From Hyalangium versicolor (GTDB taxonomy: Bacteria; Myxococcota; Myxococcia; Myxococcales; Myxococcaceae), in contig NZ_JAHXBF010000003.1 of assembly GCF_020103695.1 (NCBI RefSeq), forward strand, positions 62,001 to 126,000: a stretch of 64,000 nucleotides of DNA, read 5' to 3'. Shown in pieces: positions 52,471 to 61,312 of this stretch; within the stretch, counting starts at the first letter, position 1, and the number at the start of each line of letters is the position of its first letter. The notes beneath the pieces were generated by a model. It was given only the letters and a program-made list of their open reading frames with translations, had not been told where the DNA came from and did not search any database. Made by a program: the position numbers and the translations under genes.

Positions 52471-54090
52471 ATGGAAGCCAGAACGATCGTCCTGATCAAA
52501 GCAGTCACCGGCGGCTCCAAGACGGACGAGTACACGGAAGACTTCGATGCGTACTCGGAAGACTTCGATGAGGTGAAGCTCGGCGAGTCCCTGGCGCTGG
52601 GCTACCTCAAGGCGTTCCTGGAGTCACAGGGCAGACCGTGGAAGGTCGTCGTCATCAACCCGCTGATCGGCACGCTCTCCGCGGAGGCCGTGGCGGCGCT
52701 GACCGACGAGCACCAGCCCTTCCTGGTTGGCATCTCGCTCGTCTACCAGTGGCACCGGAACTTCGCCTTCAAGCTCGCCAGGCTGATCAAGGAGAGGCTG
52801 CCGCGGACGCACATCGTGCTCGGTGGCCTCTACACCTCGTCGGACTGGAAGGGGCTGCTGGAGCGCGGGGCCGGTCGCTTCGACAGCATCTGCCGAGGAG
52901 AGGGTGAGCAGACCTTCCTCGAACTGGCGGATGTGTTGGCTGCGGGAAGGGAGTGGCGCGGGCTCCACGGGCTGGCGTACCTGGATCAGGGCACCCCGGT
53001 CTTTCATCGGCGGCGGCGGCGCATCGAGGAGCTGGAGCGGCTGCCTTTTCCGGATCGCGATCAGCTGCCGGGCATCCTCGGAAAGGGAGGAGTGATCCAG
53101 CTCGAGGCGAGCCGGGGCTGCAACGCCGGGTGCACGTTCTGCGACGTTCGTCACACGGGATGGATCGGTCGTCCGCCGAACCATCTGGTGGATGAGCTGG
53201 AGCAGCTGGCGGCGCGCCATCCGGATCACGAGGTGTGGTTCATCGACAACATCTTCATCGGGTTCCGAGCGGACCGCTTCGAGCGAGCCGAGAAGATCGC
53301 CGACGAGATCATCCGCCGAGGGATCCGGGTGCGGTTCTCCCTGCAGGATCGCGCCGACAACGTCGAGCGGGGCGTGTTCCTCAAGCTGAAGGCCGCGGGG
53401 CTGAACCGGGTCTATATCGGCATCGAGTCGTTCTCCGAGTCCGCGCTGCGCCGATGGCAGAAGGGCACCTCGGCCGTCACCAACAAGAAGGCGCTGCACA
53501 CGCTCAAGGAGCTGGGGATCCTCACCCAGTTCGGGTTCCTGGTGTTCGATGGGGGAACGACGCTGCAGGAGGTCCGGGAGAACATCGAGGGGTTGCGCGA
53601 GGTGGCGGCGGACAACGCCTACCTCCACATGCACAACTTCAACGAGCTGATCCCCTATGCGGGGACGCAGTTGGAGCAGGAGTACATCCAGGAATACGGG
53701 CACGCGCCGGACAAGAACAGCCGGACGCCGTGGCGCTTTCCGGATGCGCGGGTCCGCGTCTTCCGGGACTGGGCGTGGAAGTACCTGTTCCACCTGTGGC
53801 CGGTCAGCGAGTTCGTGTTCCACAACTTCGACGACCAGCTTTTGCAGCCGGACTTCCCGGCGATCCTGCCGGCGAAGAACCGCTGTTTCGTCGAGTACCT
53901 GGAGTCCCTCTACGAGCGTGTCTCGGAGGAGCGCCCGGAGCAGGAGCTGTGGGAGCTGTGCCGGTCGGCGGTCGTGGCCACGAAGGAGGCGCTGGGAAGC
54001 AGCCTGCGACAATGGGCCAACTCGGAGACCCGGGCGAGAGCAGCCGAGGCGATCGGCTCCATCTCGGAGAAAGTCACCCTGCCGGATTGA
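52471..54090 (+). CDS. Radical SAM protein with degenerate B12-binding-like domain
   Basis: A 539-residue protein. Residues ~40-160 have the Rossmann pattern of cobalamin-binding radical SAM proteins (LALGYLKAFLES, VGISLVYQWH, HIVLGGLYTS, DSICRGEGEQTFLEL), but the cobalt-ligating DxHxxG motif is absent. The SAM domain carries Cys217, Cys221 and Cys224 (CNAGCTFC), then VWFIDNIF, RVYIGIESFSESAL and TQFGFLVFDGGTT. The C-terminal ~140 residues are a family-specific extension. Related proteins include methyltransferases, cyclases and the hopanoid or bacteriochlorin enzymes, and the reaction here is unknown. It is probably co-transcribed with the ferredoxin gene 18 bases upstream. Confidence 0.85.
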   Translation: MEARTIVLIKAVTGGSKTDEYTEDFDAYSEDFDEVKLGESLALGYLKAFLESQGRPWKVVVINPLIGTLSAEAVAALTDEHQPFLVGISLVYQWHRNFAFKLARLIKERLPRTHIVLGGLYTSSDWKGLLERGAGRFDSICRGEGEQTFLELADVLAAGREWRGLHGLAYLDQGTPVFHRRRRRIEELERLPFPDRDQLPGILGKGGVIQLEASRGCNAGCTFCDVRHTGWIGRPPNHLVDELEQLAARHPDHEVWFIDNIFIGFRADRFERAEKIADEIIRRGIRVRFSLQDRADNVERGVFLKLKAAGLNRVYIGIESFSESALRRWQKGTSAVTNKKALHTLKELGILTQFGFLVFDGGTTLQEVRENIEGLREVAADNAYLHMHNFNELIPYAGTQLEQEYIQEYGHAPDKNSRTPWRFPDARVRVFRDWAWKYLFHLWPVSEFVFHNFDDQLLQPDFPAILPAKNRCFVEYLESLYERVSEERPEQELWELCRSAVVATKEALGSSLRQWANSETRARAAEAIGSISEKVTLPD

Positions 54091-54106
54091 GCATGGACCG
54101 GCGGGA

Positions 54107-54140
54107 GCGGGCCACCCAAGAAACTGTGTGAGTGGCCCGC
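54107..54140. terminator. Bidirectional terminator hairpin
   Basis: A perfect 9-bp stem, 54107-54115 with 54132-54140, with a 16-base loop, between the convergent radical SAM and Bax-inhibitor-1 genes. No clear U-run follows. Confidence 0.5.
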
Positions 54141-54153
54141 GAGACTGCGCCTG

Positions 54154-54864
54154 TTAGCGGCGGCGGCCGAGCAGCCGGATCAGGGCGATGAACAGGTTGA
54201 TGAAGTCCAGGTACAGCATGAGCGCGCCCACGATGCTCACTGTGGCGGCGGAGCTGTAGCCGTGATTGGCGTGTACCTCGCGCAGCTTCTGCGTGTCGTA
54301 GGCAGTCAGCCCCGAGAAGATGACGACGCAGGCGCAGGAGGTGACGAAGGCCATCATGTCGTTCTGCAGGAAGATGTTGATCACGCCCGCGACGATGACG
54401 CCGATGAGGCCCATGAAGAGGAAGGCGGACCAGCCGCTCAGGTCCTTCTTGGTGAACGTGCCGTAGAGGCTCATCGCGCCGAAGATGCCGCCCGTCAGGA
54501 GGAAGGCCTGGCCGACGGATCCCTCGGTGTACGCGAGCAAGTAGACGGACATCGTCACGCCCGTGAGCGCCGCGTAGGCGACGAACATCACTCCGGCCAC
54601 CGGGCCCGACAGCCTGGGCGCCGCGAACGAGAGCGCGAACACCAGGCCCAACTCCGCTAGCAGCAGCGGAATGCTCCACGAGAGGGCCAGCTCCCACCTT
54701 GCCCGGCTGCTGGCGGTGTACACTGCCATTGCGCCGGTGATGAACAGGCCGGCGAACATCCAGCCGTAGACGCGCGACATGAACGCACGCCGAGACTCCT
54801 GAATCTGGGCGGCGTTGAGCTCCTCTGGGGAGGTCGTCTGCCAGCCGTTGGTTTCCCAGGCCAT
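54154..54864 (-). CDS. Bax inhibitor-1/YccA family membrane protein
   Basis: A 236-residue protein with seven hydrophobic segments after a ~28-residue polar N terminus. Typical family features are FMSRVYGWMFAGLFITGAMAVY, GVTMSVYLLAYT, GAMSLYGTFTKKDL and near the end FSGLTAYDTQKLRE, then ALMLYLDFINLFIALIRLLGRR. Homologues are pH-sensitive calcium-leak channels or membrane protease regulators. Function here is inferred from family only. It is 138 bp downstream of the ATP-grasp-like gene on the same strand. Confidence 0.9.
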   Translation of the reverse strand: MAWETNGWQTTSPEELNAAQIQESRRAFMSRVYGWMFAGLFITGAMAVYTASSRARWELALSWSIPLLLAELGLVFALSFAAPRLSGPVAGVMFVAYAALTGVTMSVYLLAYTEGSVGQAFLLTGGIFGAMSLYGTFTKKDLSGWSAFLFMGLIGVIVAGVINIFLQNDMMAFVTSCACVVIFSGLTAYDTQKLREVHANHGYSSAATVSIVGALMLYLDFINLFIALIRLLGRRR

Positions 54865-55001
54865 GGTGAGCTTCTTCCTTTCGAGCGCCGGGAAGACCCC
54901 GGCGATGCCCTTCCTTTATAGCGTGAAGAGAGAGTTGACGCGCCATCCGCTGTCGAGCGAGCGCCATCCCTGTCTGTCCTGCTGCGCGTGGAATTCGTGG
55001 C

Positions 55002-56474
55002 TCAGATGGCCTTCCAAGCCATCAGCAGCTTGTGGGCGACTTCGGAGGTGATGAGGGGCAGCACGCCGCCGCCACCCATGATGTTGACGATCTCGCCCAT
55101 GGAGCCACGGCACACGCCGCCCCAAGCGGGCTGCTTCGACAGCCCCACCGAGGCGTAGGCGGAGTAATCCACGAAGAACGACGAGGGCAGTACGCCGGTC
55201 TCGGTGCAGACGAGGTGGTCCTCGGGAGTGGTATCGACAACCTCCTGCACCACGTAGCCACCGCCGGTGGTGTCCGTGATGGCGCGCTCGCACAGCTCCG
55301 CCCACGTGAGCGGGCCGCCGTAGAGCGCCTGGGCGCGCTCGTTGTAGGGGACGCTGCCCACGGAGCGGCCGAGGAACACGGCCTTGCCACCGTAGTCCCA
55401 GGCGCGCTTGATGACGAAGCGGTGGGGCTCGGCGACGACGGCAGCCACCAGATCCTCCAGCTTCTCGCCACCGGGCCCCACGCCGGGCCCGCGTCGGAAG
55501 CGCCGCGTCCAGGGTACGCAGGCGCGGATGGCCTCCAACTCGTCGGGGCTCAGTCCTGCTCCGTCGGCGAGATCGGGATCGGCCACGGCCTGGGAGAGCA
55601 GGGCGAACGTGGTCTTCACCTCCATCTGCGAGGTGGGCGGATTGAGGAAGACGGCCTTCTTGCCCGGCACCGTCCCCAGGAAGTCCTCCATCCAAGGCGA
55701 CGGAGTCTCCTCCAGCCGCCGCACGAAGAGGTGGCGGTAGACCAGGTCGTACTTCTTGCCGTTCACGATGAAGGCGTCATCGCCAGACACCTCGTCCGGG
55801 TGGACGACGTCCGCATCCGCGCCGTACTCCCGGAAGCGCTCGGCCAGGTAGCGCAGCTCGGTGATCTGTGAATCGTTGCGGCGGCAGAGCAGGGCGATGG
55901 TGTCCGGCATCTTCCCGCCGCGCTCGGCCGCATACCCGTCCAGCAGGGCGCGGTAGAGCGCCAGGGCGTTGCTCCCATTGAGCGTGAGCAGCGCGTGGAT
56001 GGCCTTCTCGGGGTAGCCGAAGTGGCGCGCCACCACCTCGATGAAGGTGCGCGCCGCGATGTCCGAATACCCCTGCATCGCGGGGATGGTGGTGTTGATC
56101 TCCAGGGCCCGCGGCTGGCCCGCGGTGTTCACGAAGAGATCCACCCGGGTGGTAGCCAGCCGGGAGACCTGTTTCCAGGTGCGCTCGCAGATGGCGCGCT
56201 CGAGGGGAGAAAGCGCCCCGAGCAGCACTTCGCTGGAGCCGCCGTTGAGCACCGCGTCGGACATCTTCAGCGTGGCCGAGCCCAACCGTGCGGCCAATTC
56301 GCCGCGGCGGCGGATCTCGGCGGCGTCGAGGATGACGGGGGTGGCGGTGACGGGGATGGGGCGCGTGGTGCCATCCTTCTGGGTGACTGCCAGGCCTCGC
56401 TGGTAGGCCGTCCGGGCCAGCTCGGCGCCAAACTTGGGCGCCTGGAACCGCAGCACTTCTAAAAGTTCATTCAC
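55002..56474 (-). CDS. Circularly permuted ATP-grasp-like protein
   Basis: A 490-residue protein resembling the circularly permuted ATP-grasp superfamily (glutathionylspermidine-synthase-like). An early segment has TTRVDLFVNTAGQPRALEINTTIPAMQGYSD, with the metal-type EIN motif, and a later one has HRFVIKRAWDYGGKAVFLGRS, with the ATP-binding Lys and Gly-rich loop. A middle part is YDLVYRHLFVRRLE. Members ligate a carboxylate to an amine, sometimes in peptide or polyamine modification; the substrate here is unknown. Its ATG is 20 bases from the start of the divergent gene at 56495. Confidence 0.72.
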   Translation of the reverse strand: MNELLEVLRFQAPKFGAELARTAYQRGLAVTQKDGTTRPIPVTATPVILDAAEIRRRGELAARLGSATLKMSDAVLNGGSSEVLLGALSPLERAICERTWKQVSRLATTRVDLFVNTAGQPRALEINTTIPAMQGYSDIAARTFIEVVARHFGYPEKAIHALLTLNGSNALALYRALLDGYAAERGGKMPDTIALLCRRNDSQITELRYLAERFREYGADADVVHPDEVSGDDAFIVNGKKYDLVYRHLFVRRLEETPSPWMEDFLGTVPGKKAVFLNPPTSQMEVKTTFALLSQAVADPDLADGAGLSPDELEAIRACVPWTRRFRRGPGVGPGGEKLEDLVAAVVAEPHRFVIKRAWDYGGKAVFLGRSVGSVPYNERAQALYGGPLTWAELCERAITDTTGGGYVVQEVVDTTPEDHLVCTETGVLPSSFFVDYSAYASVGLSKQPAWGGVCRGSMGEIVNIMGGGGVLPLITSEVAHKLLMAWKAI

Positions 56475-56494
56475 AGGGATAGATCCTCATTCCC

Positions 56495-57088
56495 ATGGCC
56501 AAGACACTCGAATTCTTCTTCGACTACGCCAGCGTCTACTCCTACCTCGCTTCCACCCAGGTGGAAGAAGTGGCAAAGCGTACTGGAGCAGAGCTTCGGT
56601 GGCGTGTGTTTCTCTTGGGCGCTGTTTTCAAGGCTGCGGGGAACGTGTCACCCGTCACCGTTGCGAGCAAGGCGACTTATCTGGTCAAGGATCTCCAGGA
56701 CTGGACGAGCTACCTGGGCCTGCCGCCGTTCCAGATGCCGTCCAACTTTCCCTTCAACTCGTTGAAGGTCAACAGGCTTGGATTGGTGGCGGCGGAGGAG
56801 GGGAAGATCGCCGCGTTTTCACACGCCGTGTACCGCGCGGCCTTCGCCGACGGTCGGGATCTCAACGATCCGGCGGTGATCGCGGAGGTCCTGCACTCGG
56901 TGGGGCTGGATGCGGAGAAAGCCCAGGCTCGCGCCGAGACCCAGGACATCAAGGATGCCCTGCGCCGCAACACCGAGGAGGCTATTGCGCGCGGCGCCTT
57001 CGGTGCCCCGTTGTTCTTCGTGGGGGAGGAGATGTTCTTCGGGAACGACCGGCTGATGTTCGTGGAGCGCGCACTGCGCGCGGGGTGA
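56495..57088 (+). CDS. DsbA-family 2-hydroxychromene-2-carboxylate isomerase-like protein
   Basis: A 197-residue thioredoxin-fold protein of the DsbA/GST-kappa/HCCA isomerase group. The N terminus is LEFFFDYASVYSYLAS (the FD..SPY-type motif, with Ser as the nucleophile-site residue and no CxxC), the middle is helical, and the end has IARGAFGAPLFFVGEEMFFGNDRL, the cis-Pro loop region (FG.P). Such enzymes use glutathione to isomerise naphthalene-pathway intermediates or act as general GST-kappa enzymes. No aromatic-degradation genes are near, so the substrate is open. Confidence 0.85.
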   Translation: MAKTLEFFFDYASVYSYLASTQVEEVAKRTGAELRWRVFLLGAVFKAAGNVSPVTVASKATYLVKDLQDWTSYLGLPPFQMPSNFPFNSLKVNRLGLVAAEEGKIAAFSHAVYRAAFADGRDLNDPAVIAEVLHSVGLDAEKAQARAETQDIKDALRRNTEEAIARGAFGAPLFFVGEEMFFGNDRLMFVERALRAG

Positions 57089-57213
57089 GGCCCGAGCCGG
57101 ACGCACCGCGAGCGCGAGTGCGATGGAGTGCGCCGGGTGGAAAGATCCACCTCCGGTCTTGCACCGCCCCTGGACCTGGCTTACAAACGCAACTGCTGTT
57201 CATTTAGGAATTC

Positions 57214-57660
57214 GTGGACGTGAGCTTCCCTGCCCATCCCCCGCTGCGGAGTGCCGCTCGGACGCGCCTGTTGGCGCTGCCGTTCGTGGCACTGTGTGCG
57301 GTGGTGTACCTGGGCAGCGCGGTGCACTTCGCCCTCGTCCAGCACTCCACGTGCCTGGAGCATGGTGAGGTCATCCACGTCGATGAGCTCCGGGCCATCG
57401 CGCAGCCCGCGGAGGTGGAGGTCGCCTTCACCGACGAGCGCGTTGCCCGGTCGAGCCAGGGCGTCACGCTCTCCCACGGCGCCGAGGCTCACTGCACGCA
57501 CGCCTTCCTGCGCCGGGAAGGGCTGGCTCCCTCGGCCAGCATCCTGCTCGCGCCAGAGAAGGTGGCCGAGGTTCGGACGACTCCCTCGCTGGAGCAGCTC
57601 GTCCCAGAGCCCGTAGCCCGGCTCCGGCTCGCACCCAAGTCTTCTCCGCCACTCGTCTGA
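57214..57660 (+). CDS. Small single-pass membrane or exported protein of unknown function
   Basis: A 148-residue protein starting at GTG (57214, or in-frame GTG 57220). Residues ~14-40 are hydrophobic (LLALPFVALCAVVYLGSAVHFALV) and act as a membrane anchor or signal. The rest is polar, with two Cys (STCLEHGE and AHCTHAF) that could form a disulfide, and several His. No family recognised. It is 290 bp upstream of a His-tailed lipoprotein gene. Confidence 0.55.
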   Translation: MDVSFPAHPPLRSAARTRLLALPFVALCAVVYLGSAVHFALVQHSTCLEHGEVIHVDELRAIAQPAEVEVAFTDERVARSSQGVTLSHGAEAHCTHAFLRREGLAPSASILLAPEKVAEVRTTPSLEQLVPEPVARLRLAPKSSPPLV

Positions 57661-57950
57661 GCCACTCGGAGCACGTCCGCCGTGCGGCACCTGTGCGCCG
57701 TGCGGGAGGGATCCGGCTGCCGCCGTCGCACGCTCGTGGCGCTCCCTGCACGTGAGCCACGCCGCGTGTGTCACCCTCGGCTGACGTGAGCTTCCGGCGC
57801 GCGTGGGCTTCCGCCTCGCGTGAGCGCTCCCGCCATTCCTCTCCCTTTGTCGCTTGTCGCGAGTCGTGTGCCAACGCTCCTGCCTCAGGAGCGCGGTGCT
57901 CCCTTGCGCGCTGATGCCGTACCGCAGTCCTACCCGTGGAGTCACACATC
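57661..57950. other. Intergenic region with short degenerate repeats
   Basis: This 290-bp gap carries no convincing gene. It has several copies of a CGTGAGC-type motif; one 13-base copy (57783-57795) is identical to 57217-57229 at the start of the upstream gene. The promoter for the lipoprotein gene must lie here but I cannot place it. Confidence 0.35.
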
Positions 57951-58433
57951 ATGAAGATGAAGCTGTTGTCCGCTGTCCTGCTGTTCGCGTCGCTGTCCGT
58001 GGGTTGTGGAGAAGAAGAGGAGAGCATCGACTCGGAGGGGTGCGAGCACCTGCAGAAGGGCCCCTCGACTCCGGTCACCGCGACGGCCTCCGCTACGGGC
58101 GCGCCCGCGGTGAGCAACGATCACCGCCGCTACGACATCTCGCTGATTGATGTCACGGGCGGGAAGGGCGGGTCCGTGTCCTTCGCCGTGTCGGAGGCCA
58201 TCGACTACATCCTCTTCACCAACGCGGATGTTCCGGTGACCGTCAAGGACGCCAACGGCCAGACGATCGCGTTCGAGGAGAGCGCCAAGAGCTCCACCGA
58301 GTGCTCCGACATCAAGGGCCGGTTCACGGTGCCGCTGGCCGTGGGCACGCAGACCTTCACCTTCGGGCCCACCACCGCGACCTCCGTCTCGCTCGTCATC
58401 GAGGAGGCGGGCGGGCACGACCACGAAGACTGA
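57951..58433 (+). CDS. Lipoprotein with His-rich C terminus
   Basis: A 160-residue lipoprotein: signal peptide MKMKLLSAVLLFASLSVGC with the lipidated Cys at the end. The mature protein is a compact beta-rich domain (YDISLIDVTGGKGGSVSFAV, YILFTNADVPVTV, FTFGPTTATSVSLVI) of the size of a cupredoxin-like or Ig-like sandwich, with two Cys, ending in GGHDHED. The His/Asp tail suggests metal binding, possibly zinc given the znu operon 3 kb away, but that is inference. GGAG lies nine bases before the ATG; an in-frame GTG at 57936 is less likely. Confidence 0.72.
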   Translation: MKMKLLSAVLLFASLSVGCGEEEESIDSEGCEHLQKGPSTPVTATASATGAPAVSNDHRRYDISLIDVTGGKGGSVSFAVSEAIDYILFTNADVPVTVKDANGQTIAFEESAKSSTECSDIKGRFTVPLAVGTQTFTFGPTTATSVSLVIEEAGGHDHED

Positions 58434-58544
58434 GTTCGTGAGCGAAGCACGGCTGTAACCGAGGTGGGGGGCATCCGGCTTCCCTCTCGCAACCGAGGGG
58501 TGGGCCCGGGCCTGCCTCTCCTTGCAGTTCTCCTGGAGATGAAG

Positions 58545-58922
58545 ATGGGCAGCTTCCAACAGTTCCTGAATGACAAGCAGATCGACACGAAGGCCCTCAC
58601 ACGCCTGTCGGCGCAACTCGAGGCTCACTCGGAGGAGGATGCCGGGCTGGTCCACAAGCGCTGGGCGAAGCGGCACGACAAGGATACGCAGGCCAAGTCC
58701 TATGCGGAGCTCGGCATCGCCAAGCCTCGGAGTGGGCGGGGCGTGAGCGCGCAGCAGCTTCGAGCGGCGCTCGCCGATCAGCCGCTGCCTCCCCGCGTGC
58801 GAGGGAAGATCGTGCGCGCGGTGAATGCCGTGCTCGCGAAGGAGGGCGGGAAGCCCGTCACGCACGCCACCCTCTTCGGGGATGTCCGGCACCGCCAGGG
58901 CGTCAAGCCCAAGGCGAGCTGA
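58545..58922 (+). CDS. Small soluble protein of unknown function
   Basis: A 125-residue basic protein (GSFQQFLNDKQIDTKALTRLS...). The ATG at 58545 has GGAG six bases upstream, whereas the ATG at 58539 abuts it. The middle (ALADQPLPPRVRGKIVRAVNAVL) looks helical, and the end is basic. No family recognised. The next gene starts 10 bases after its stop, which suggests co-transcription with 58933 and the TPR gene at 59548. Confidence 0.62.
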   Translation: MGSFQQFLNDKQIDTKALTRLSAQLEAHSEEDAGLVHKRWAKRHDKDTQAKSYAELGIAKPRSGRGVSAQQLRAALADQPLPPRVRGKIVRAVNAVLAKEGGKPVTHATLFGDVRHRQGVKPKAS

Positions 58923-58932
58923 GGGCCCGGCC

Positions 58933-59538
58933 ATGAGCACGCCCCTGCCACCCATGCTTTCCTTGGAGCTCCGCCGCGACGCGGAGCGCCTGTTCGAGAC
59001 GACGATGTGGTGCCTCGGGAGGGATGTGAACCACCCGGAGGGCAATCTCCTGCTGCGGCGGGGGTTGACCCGCGAGCGCCCACCCGAGGGTCAGCGCGGG
59101 AGCAGCGTGTACAGCGCCTCTTTCTCGGGAGGCGGGGGCGTCGAGCTCTGGGCCTTTGGAGTGCTGTGCCACGACGGCGGCGAGGCCACCTTCATTCGCC
59201 GGGAGGGCTTCACCCCCCTTCTGGTGGACGTGTCCCGAGTGGCTTGGCCCGTCTTCGAAGCGGAGGCCCTGGGGGGCGCCCAGCCTCCCAGCACGGATGG
59301 CCAGCAGCGGCGTTGCCGGGCCGCCGTGGTGACGCTGGCGGAGTGGCTCGCCCGATATGAGGAGTGGGTGGTGAAAGAGGTAGGCCTCTCGTGGCGCCGC
59401 GAGTGTCTCGCGCAGCGCCGCAAGGCGCCTCCTGTGGCCGCCGAGGAGCTGGCCGCTGCGTGGTGGCGGCTCTCCTCGCGCACCCGCCTCCTCGAACTCG
59501 CTTTGAACGACTTCATCGCCCCTGCCGTTGGGGCTTGA
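58933..59538 (+). CDS. Protein of unknown function
   Basis: A 201-residue soluble protein with no signal peptide or clear domain. The first two-thirds is mixed alpha/beta (WCLGRDVNHPEGNLLLRRGLTR, YSASFSGGGGVELWAFGVLC) and the C-terminal third is helical (AEWLARYEEWVVKEVGLSWRREC). The composition and position suggest a cytoplasmic protein working with its neighbours; the TPR gene begins 9 bases downstream. No family recognised. Confidence 0.62.
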   Translation: MSTPLPPMLSLELRRDAERLFETTMWCLGRDVNHPEGNLLLRRGLTRERPPEGQRGSSVYSASFSGGGGVELWAFGVLCHDGGEATFIRREGFTPLLVDVSRVAWPVFEAEALGGAQPPSTDGQQRRCRAAVVTLAEWLARYEEWVVKEVGLSWRRECLAQRRKAPPVAAEELAAAWWRLSSRTRLLELALNDFIAPAVGA

Positions 59539-59547
59539 GAGGACCGC

Positions 59548-61272
59548 ATGTTGGCTCGATTGCTGCGAATCGATGGCTCCCCGCTCTTTTCCCGGAGTGC
59601 GTGGGAGGATGTCCCGGACTCCGAGCTCCCCACGCCGCCGCTGCGCGAAGGTCTGGGGCAGGCCCACCTGCCGGTGTCCACGCGAGTTCCGCTCGCGCAG
59701 GCGTACTTCGATCAAGGTCTGCGTTTGCTGCACATGGGGTGGGGAGCCGAGGCACGGCGGGCCTTCGCGGAAGCGTCTCGGCAGGATCCGAGCCTCGCGA
59801 TGGCGTGGTGGGGACTGGCCCTTGCTCGTGGTGCGGGAGGCCGGTTCGCCGCGGACCGCTCCGAGGCTGTTCGCAAGGCGCTCGCGCTCTGCGAGGGGGC
59901 GACGGATCTGGAGCAGCGCTACATCGTCGCGGCGAGCCTGCTGGCCGACAAGGGGCCCGCCAATGGGCGCCTCGCCTTCGTGCGGGAGATGGAGTGTCTC
60001 ATCGACTGCCATCCCGACGACGCGGAGGCGCGGTTGCTGCTCGCGGGCTTCCTGCTGGAGGGGTACGAGGCCGATGGGCGGCCTGCCGCGGGTCAGCCGT
60101 ATGCGCAGACGCTCCTGAGAGATCTGCTGCGCACGCACCCGCTCCATGAGGGCGTCCACCTCGCCTGGGTGTCCGCCATGATGGGAAGCCGCCGGCCTGA
60201 AGCCGCGAAGGAGAGCGCGCTGTGGCTGCTGGAGCTCTCCGAGAAGGTCAGCCCGTACCTGCTGGGGGCGGGGCGGCTGCTGCAGCGGATCGGGCTCACG
60301 CAGCAGGCGCGTGAGGCACTCCAACTCGCGGTGGAGACGGATGATGCCTGGCTCGCTCAGGAGTCGCTGCCGGTGAGCGCGGCGCCGTTCGCTGCCGAGG
60401 CGATGCGGTTCCTGGTGTCCGCCTGCGCCGAGGCGGGGCAGTACAAGGAGGGTCAGGCCTGGGCACGCCGCTTCCGAGGCCGTGTGGAGGCGACCGGGGA
60501 CGGGCAGGCGGCGCTGCTGGCGGCGAGCACTCTCTCGAGCCTGCACCTGCGCTTTGGCTTCTGCCGAGCGGCGGCGGAGGTGCACGGAGAGGCTGCGGCG
60601 GAGGCTCCTGTCGCCGAGCGAGGTCTGCTCGAGGGCTGCCGCTTCTACACCCGAGGGCTGAGTGCCTTGGAGGCCGGGCGGCTCGTGGAGACGGAGCGGG
60701 CATGCGATGCGCTCGATGCGCTGCAGCGGTCGCTGGTCGACGCGCGCCGGGTCGAAGGGGCTCGCCTGTGTCCTCGCGACGTGGCGCGAGTGGTGGAGGT
60801 GGCTGCGGACGAACTGCGCGGCGCACTGGATGCCCGTCGAGGTGACCCTGCCCGGGCGGAGGCGACCCTCATCCGGGCCATTCGCCTGGAGCGACGCCTG
60901 CGCACGGCGGGGCCCACGCCATTCTCCCGGTCCGCGAGGGAGACGCTGGCCCGTGTGCGCATGCGCTTCGGGCGGGAGGCGAAGGCGCTGGAGTTGGCAC
61001 GTGAGCTGGTGTCGGAGCGGCCCGCGAGCGGCCATGCGCGTCTGCTGGTGGCGGAGGCCCAGGTGGCGCTGGGCCGCTACTCCGAGGCCCTGTCGGACTT
61101 CACGGCCTTCCTCGAGTGCTGGCGCCAGGCGGACTCTCACCTGCCTGAGCTACAGCGGGCGCGGGTGTTCATGGCCGGGCGTGGACGCCACCTGAGCGTG
61201 GTCGGCGCAGGGCCGAGCACGGAGGAGGAGGAGCCCCGGACCCTCCGGGCTCGAAGGAGGGTCTCGGGGTGA
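59548..61272 (+). CDS. TPR-repeat protein
   Basis: A 574-residue soluble protein built mostly of TPR-like helical pairs, for example AQAYFDQGLRLLHMGWGAEARRAFAEASRQDPSLAMAWWGLALARG at ~50-95, QAREALQLAVETDDAW in the middle, and ARLLVAEAQVALGRYSEALSDFTAFL near the end. There is no signal peptide, membrane segment or enzyme domain. GAGGA precedes the ATG. It ends a three-gene run with 58545 and 58933, and converges with the znu operon. Probably a protein-interaction scaffold. Confidence 0.78.
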   Translation: MLARLLRIDGSPLFSRSAWEDVPDSELPTPPLREGLGQAHLPVSTRVPLAQAYFDQGLRLLHMGWGAEARRAFAEASRQDPSLAMAWWGLALARGAGGRFAADRSEAVRKALALCEGATDLEQRYIVAASLLADKGPANGRLAFVREMECLIDCHPDDAEARLLLAGFLLEGYEADGRPAAGQPYAQTLLRDLLRTHPLHEGVHLAWVSAMMGSRRPEAAKESALWLLELSEKVSPYLLGAGRLLQRIGLTQQAREALQLAVETDDAWLAQESLPVSAAPFAAEAMRFLVSACAEAGQYKEGQAWARRFRGRVEATGDGQAALLAASTLSSLHLRFGFCRAAAEVHGEAAAEAPVAERGLLEGCRFYTRGLSALEAGRLVETERACDALDALQRSLVDARRVEGARLCPRDVARVVEVAADELRGALDARRGDPARAEATLIRAIRLERRLRTAGPTPFSRSARETLARVRMRFGREAKALELARELVSERPASGHARLLVAEAQVALGRYSEALSDFTAFLECWRQADSHLPELQRARVFMAGRGRHLSVVGAGPSTEEEEPRTLRARRRVSG

Positions 61273-61312
61273 GCCCCGGGATTGTTCCCAGCGAGAAACC
61301 GGTCCCGTCCTT

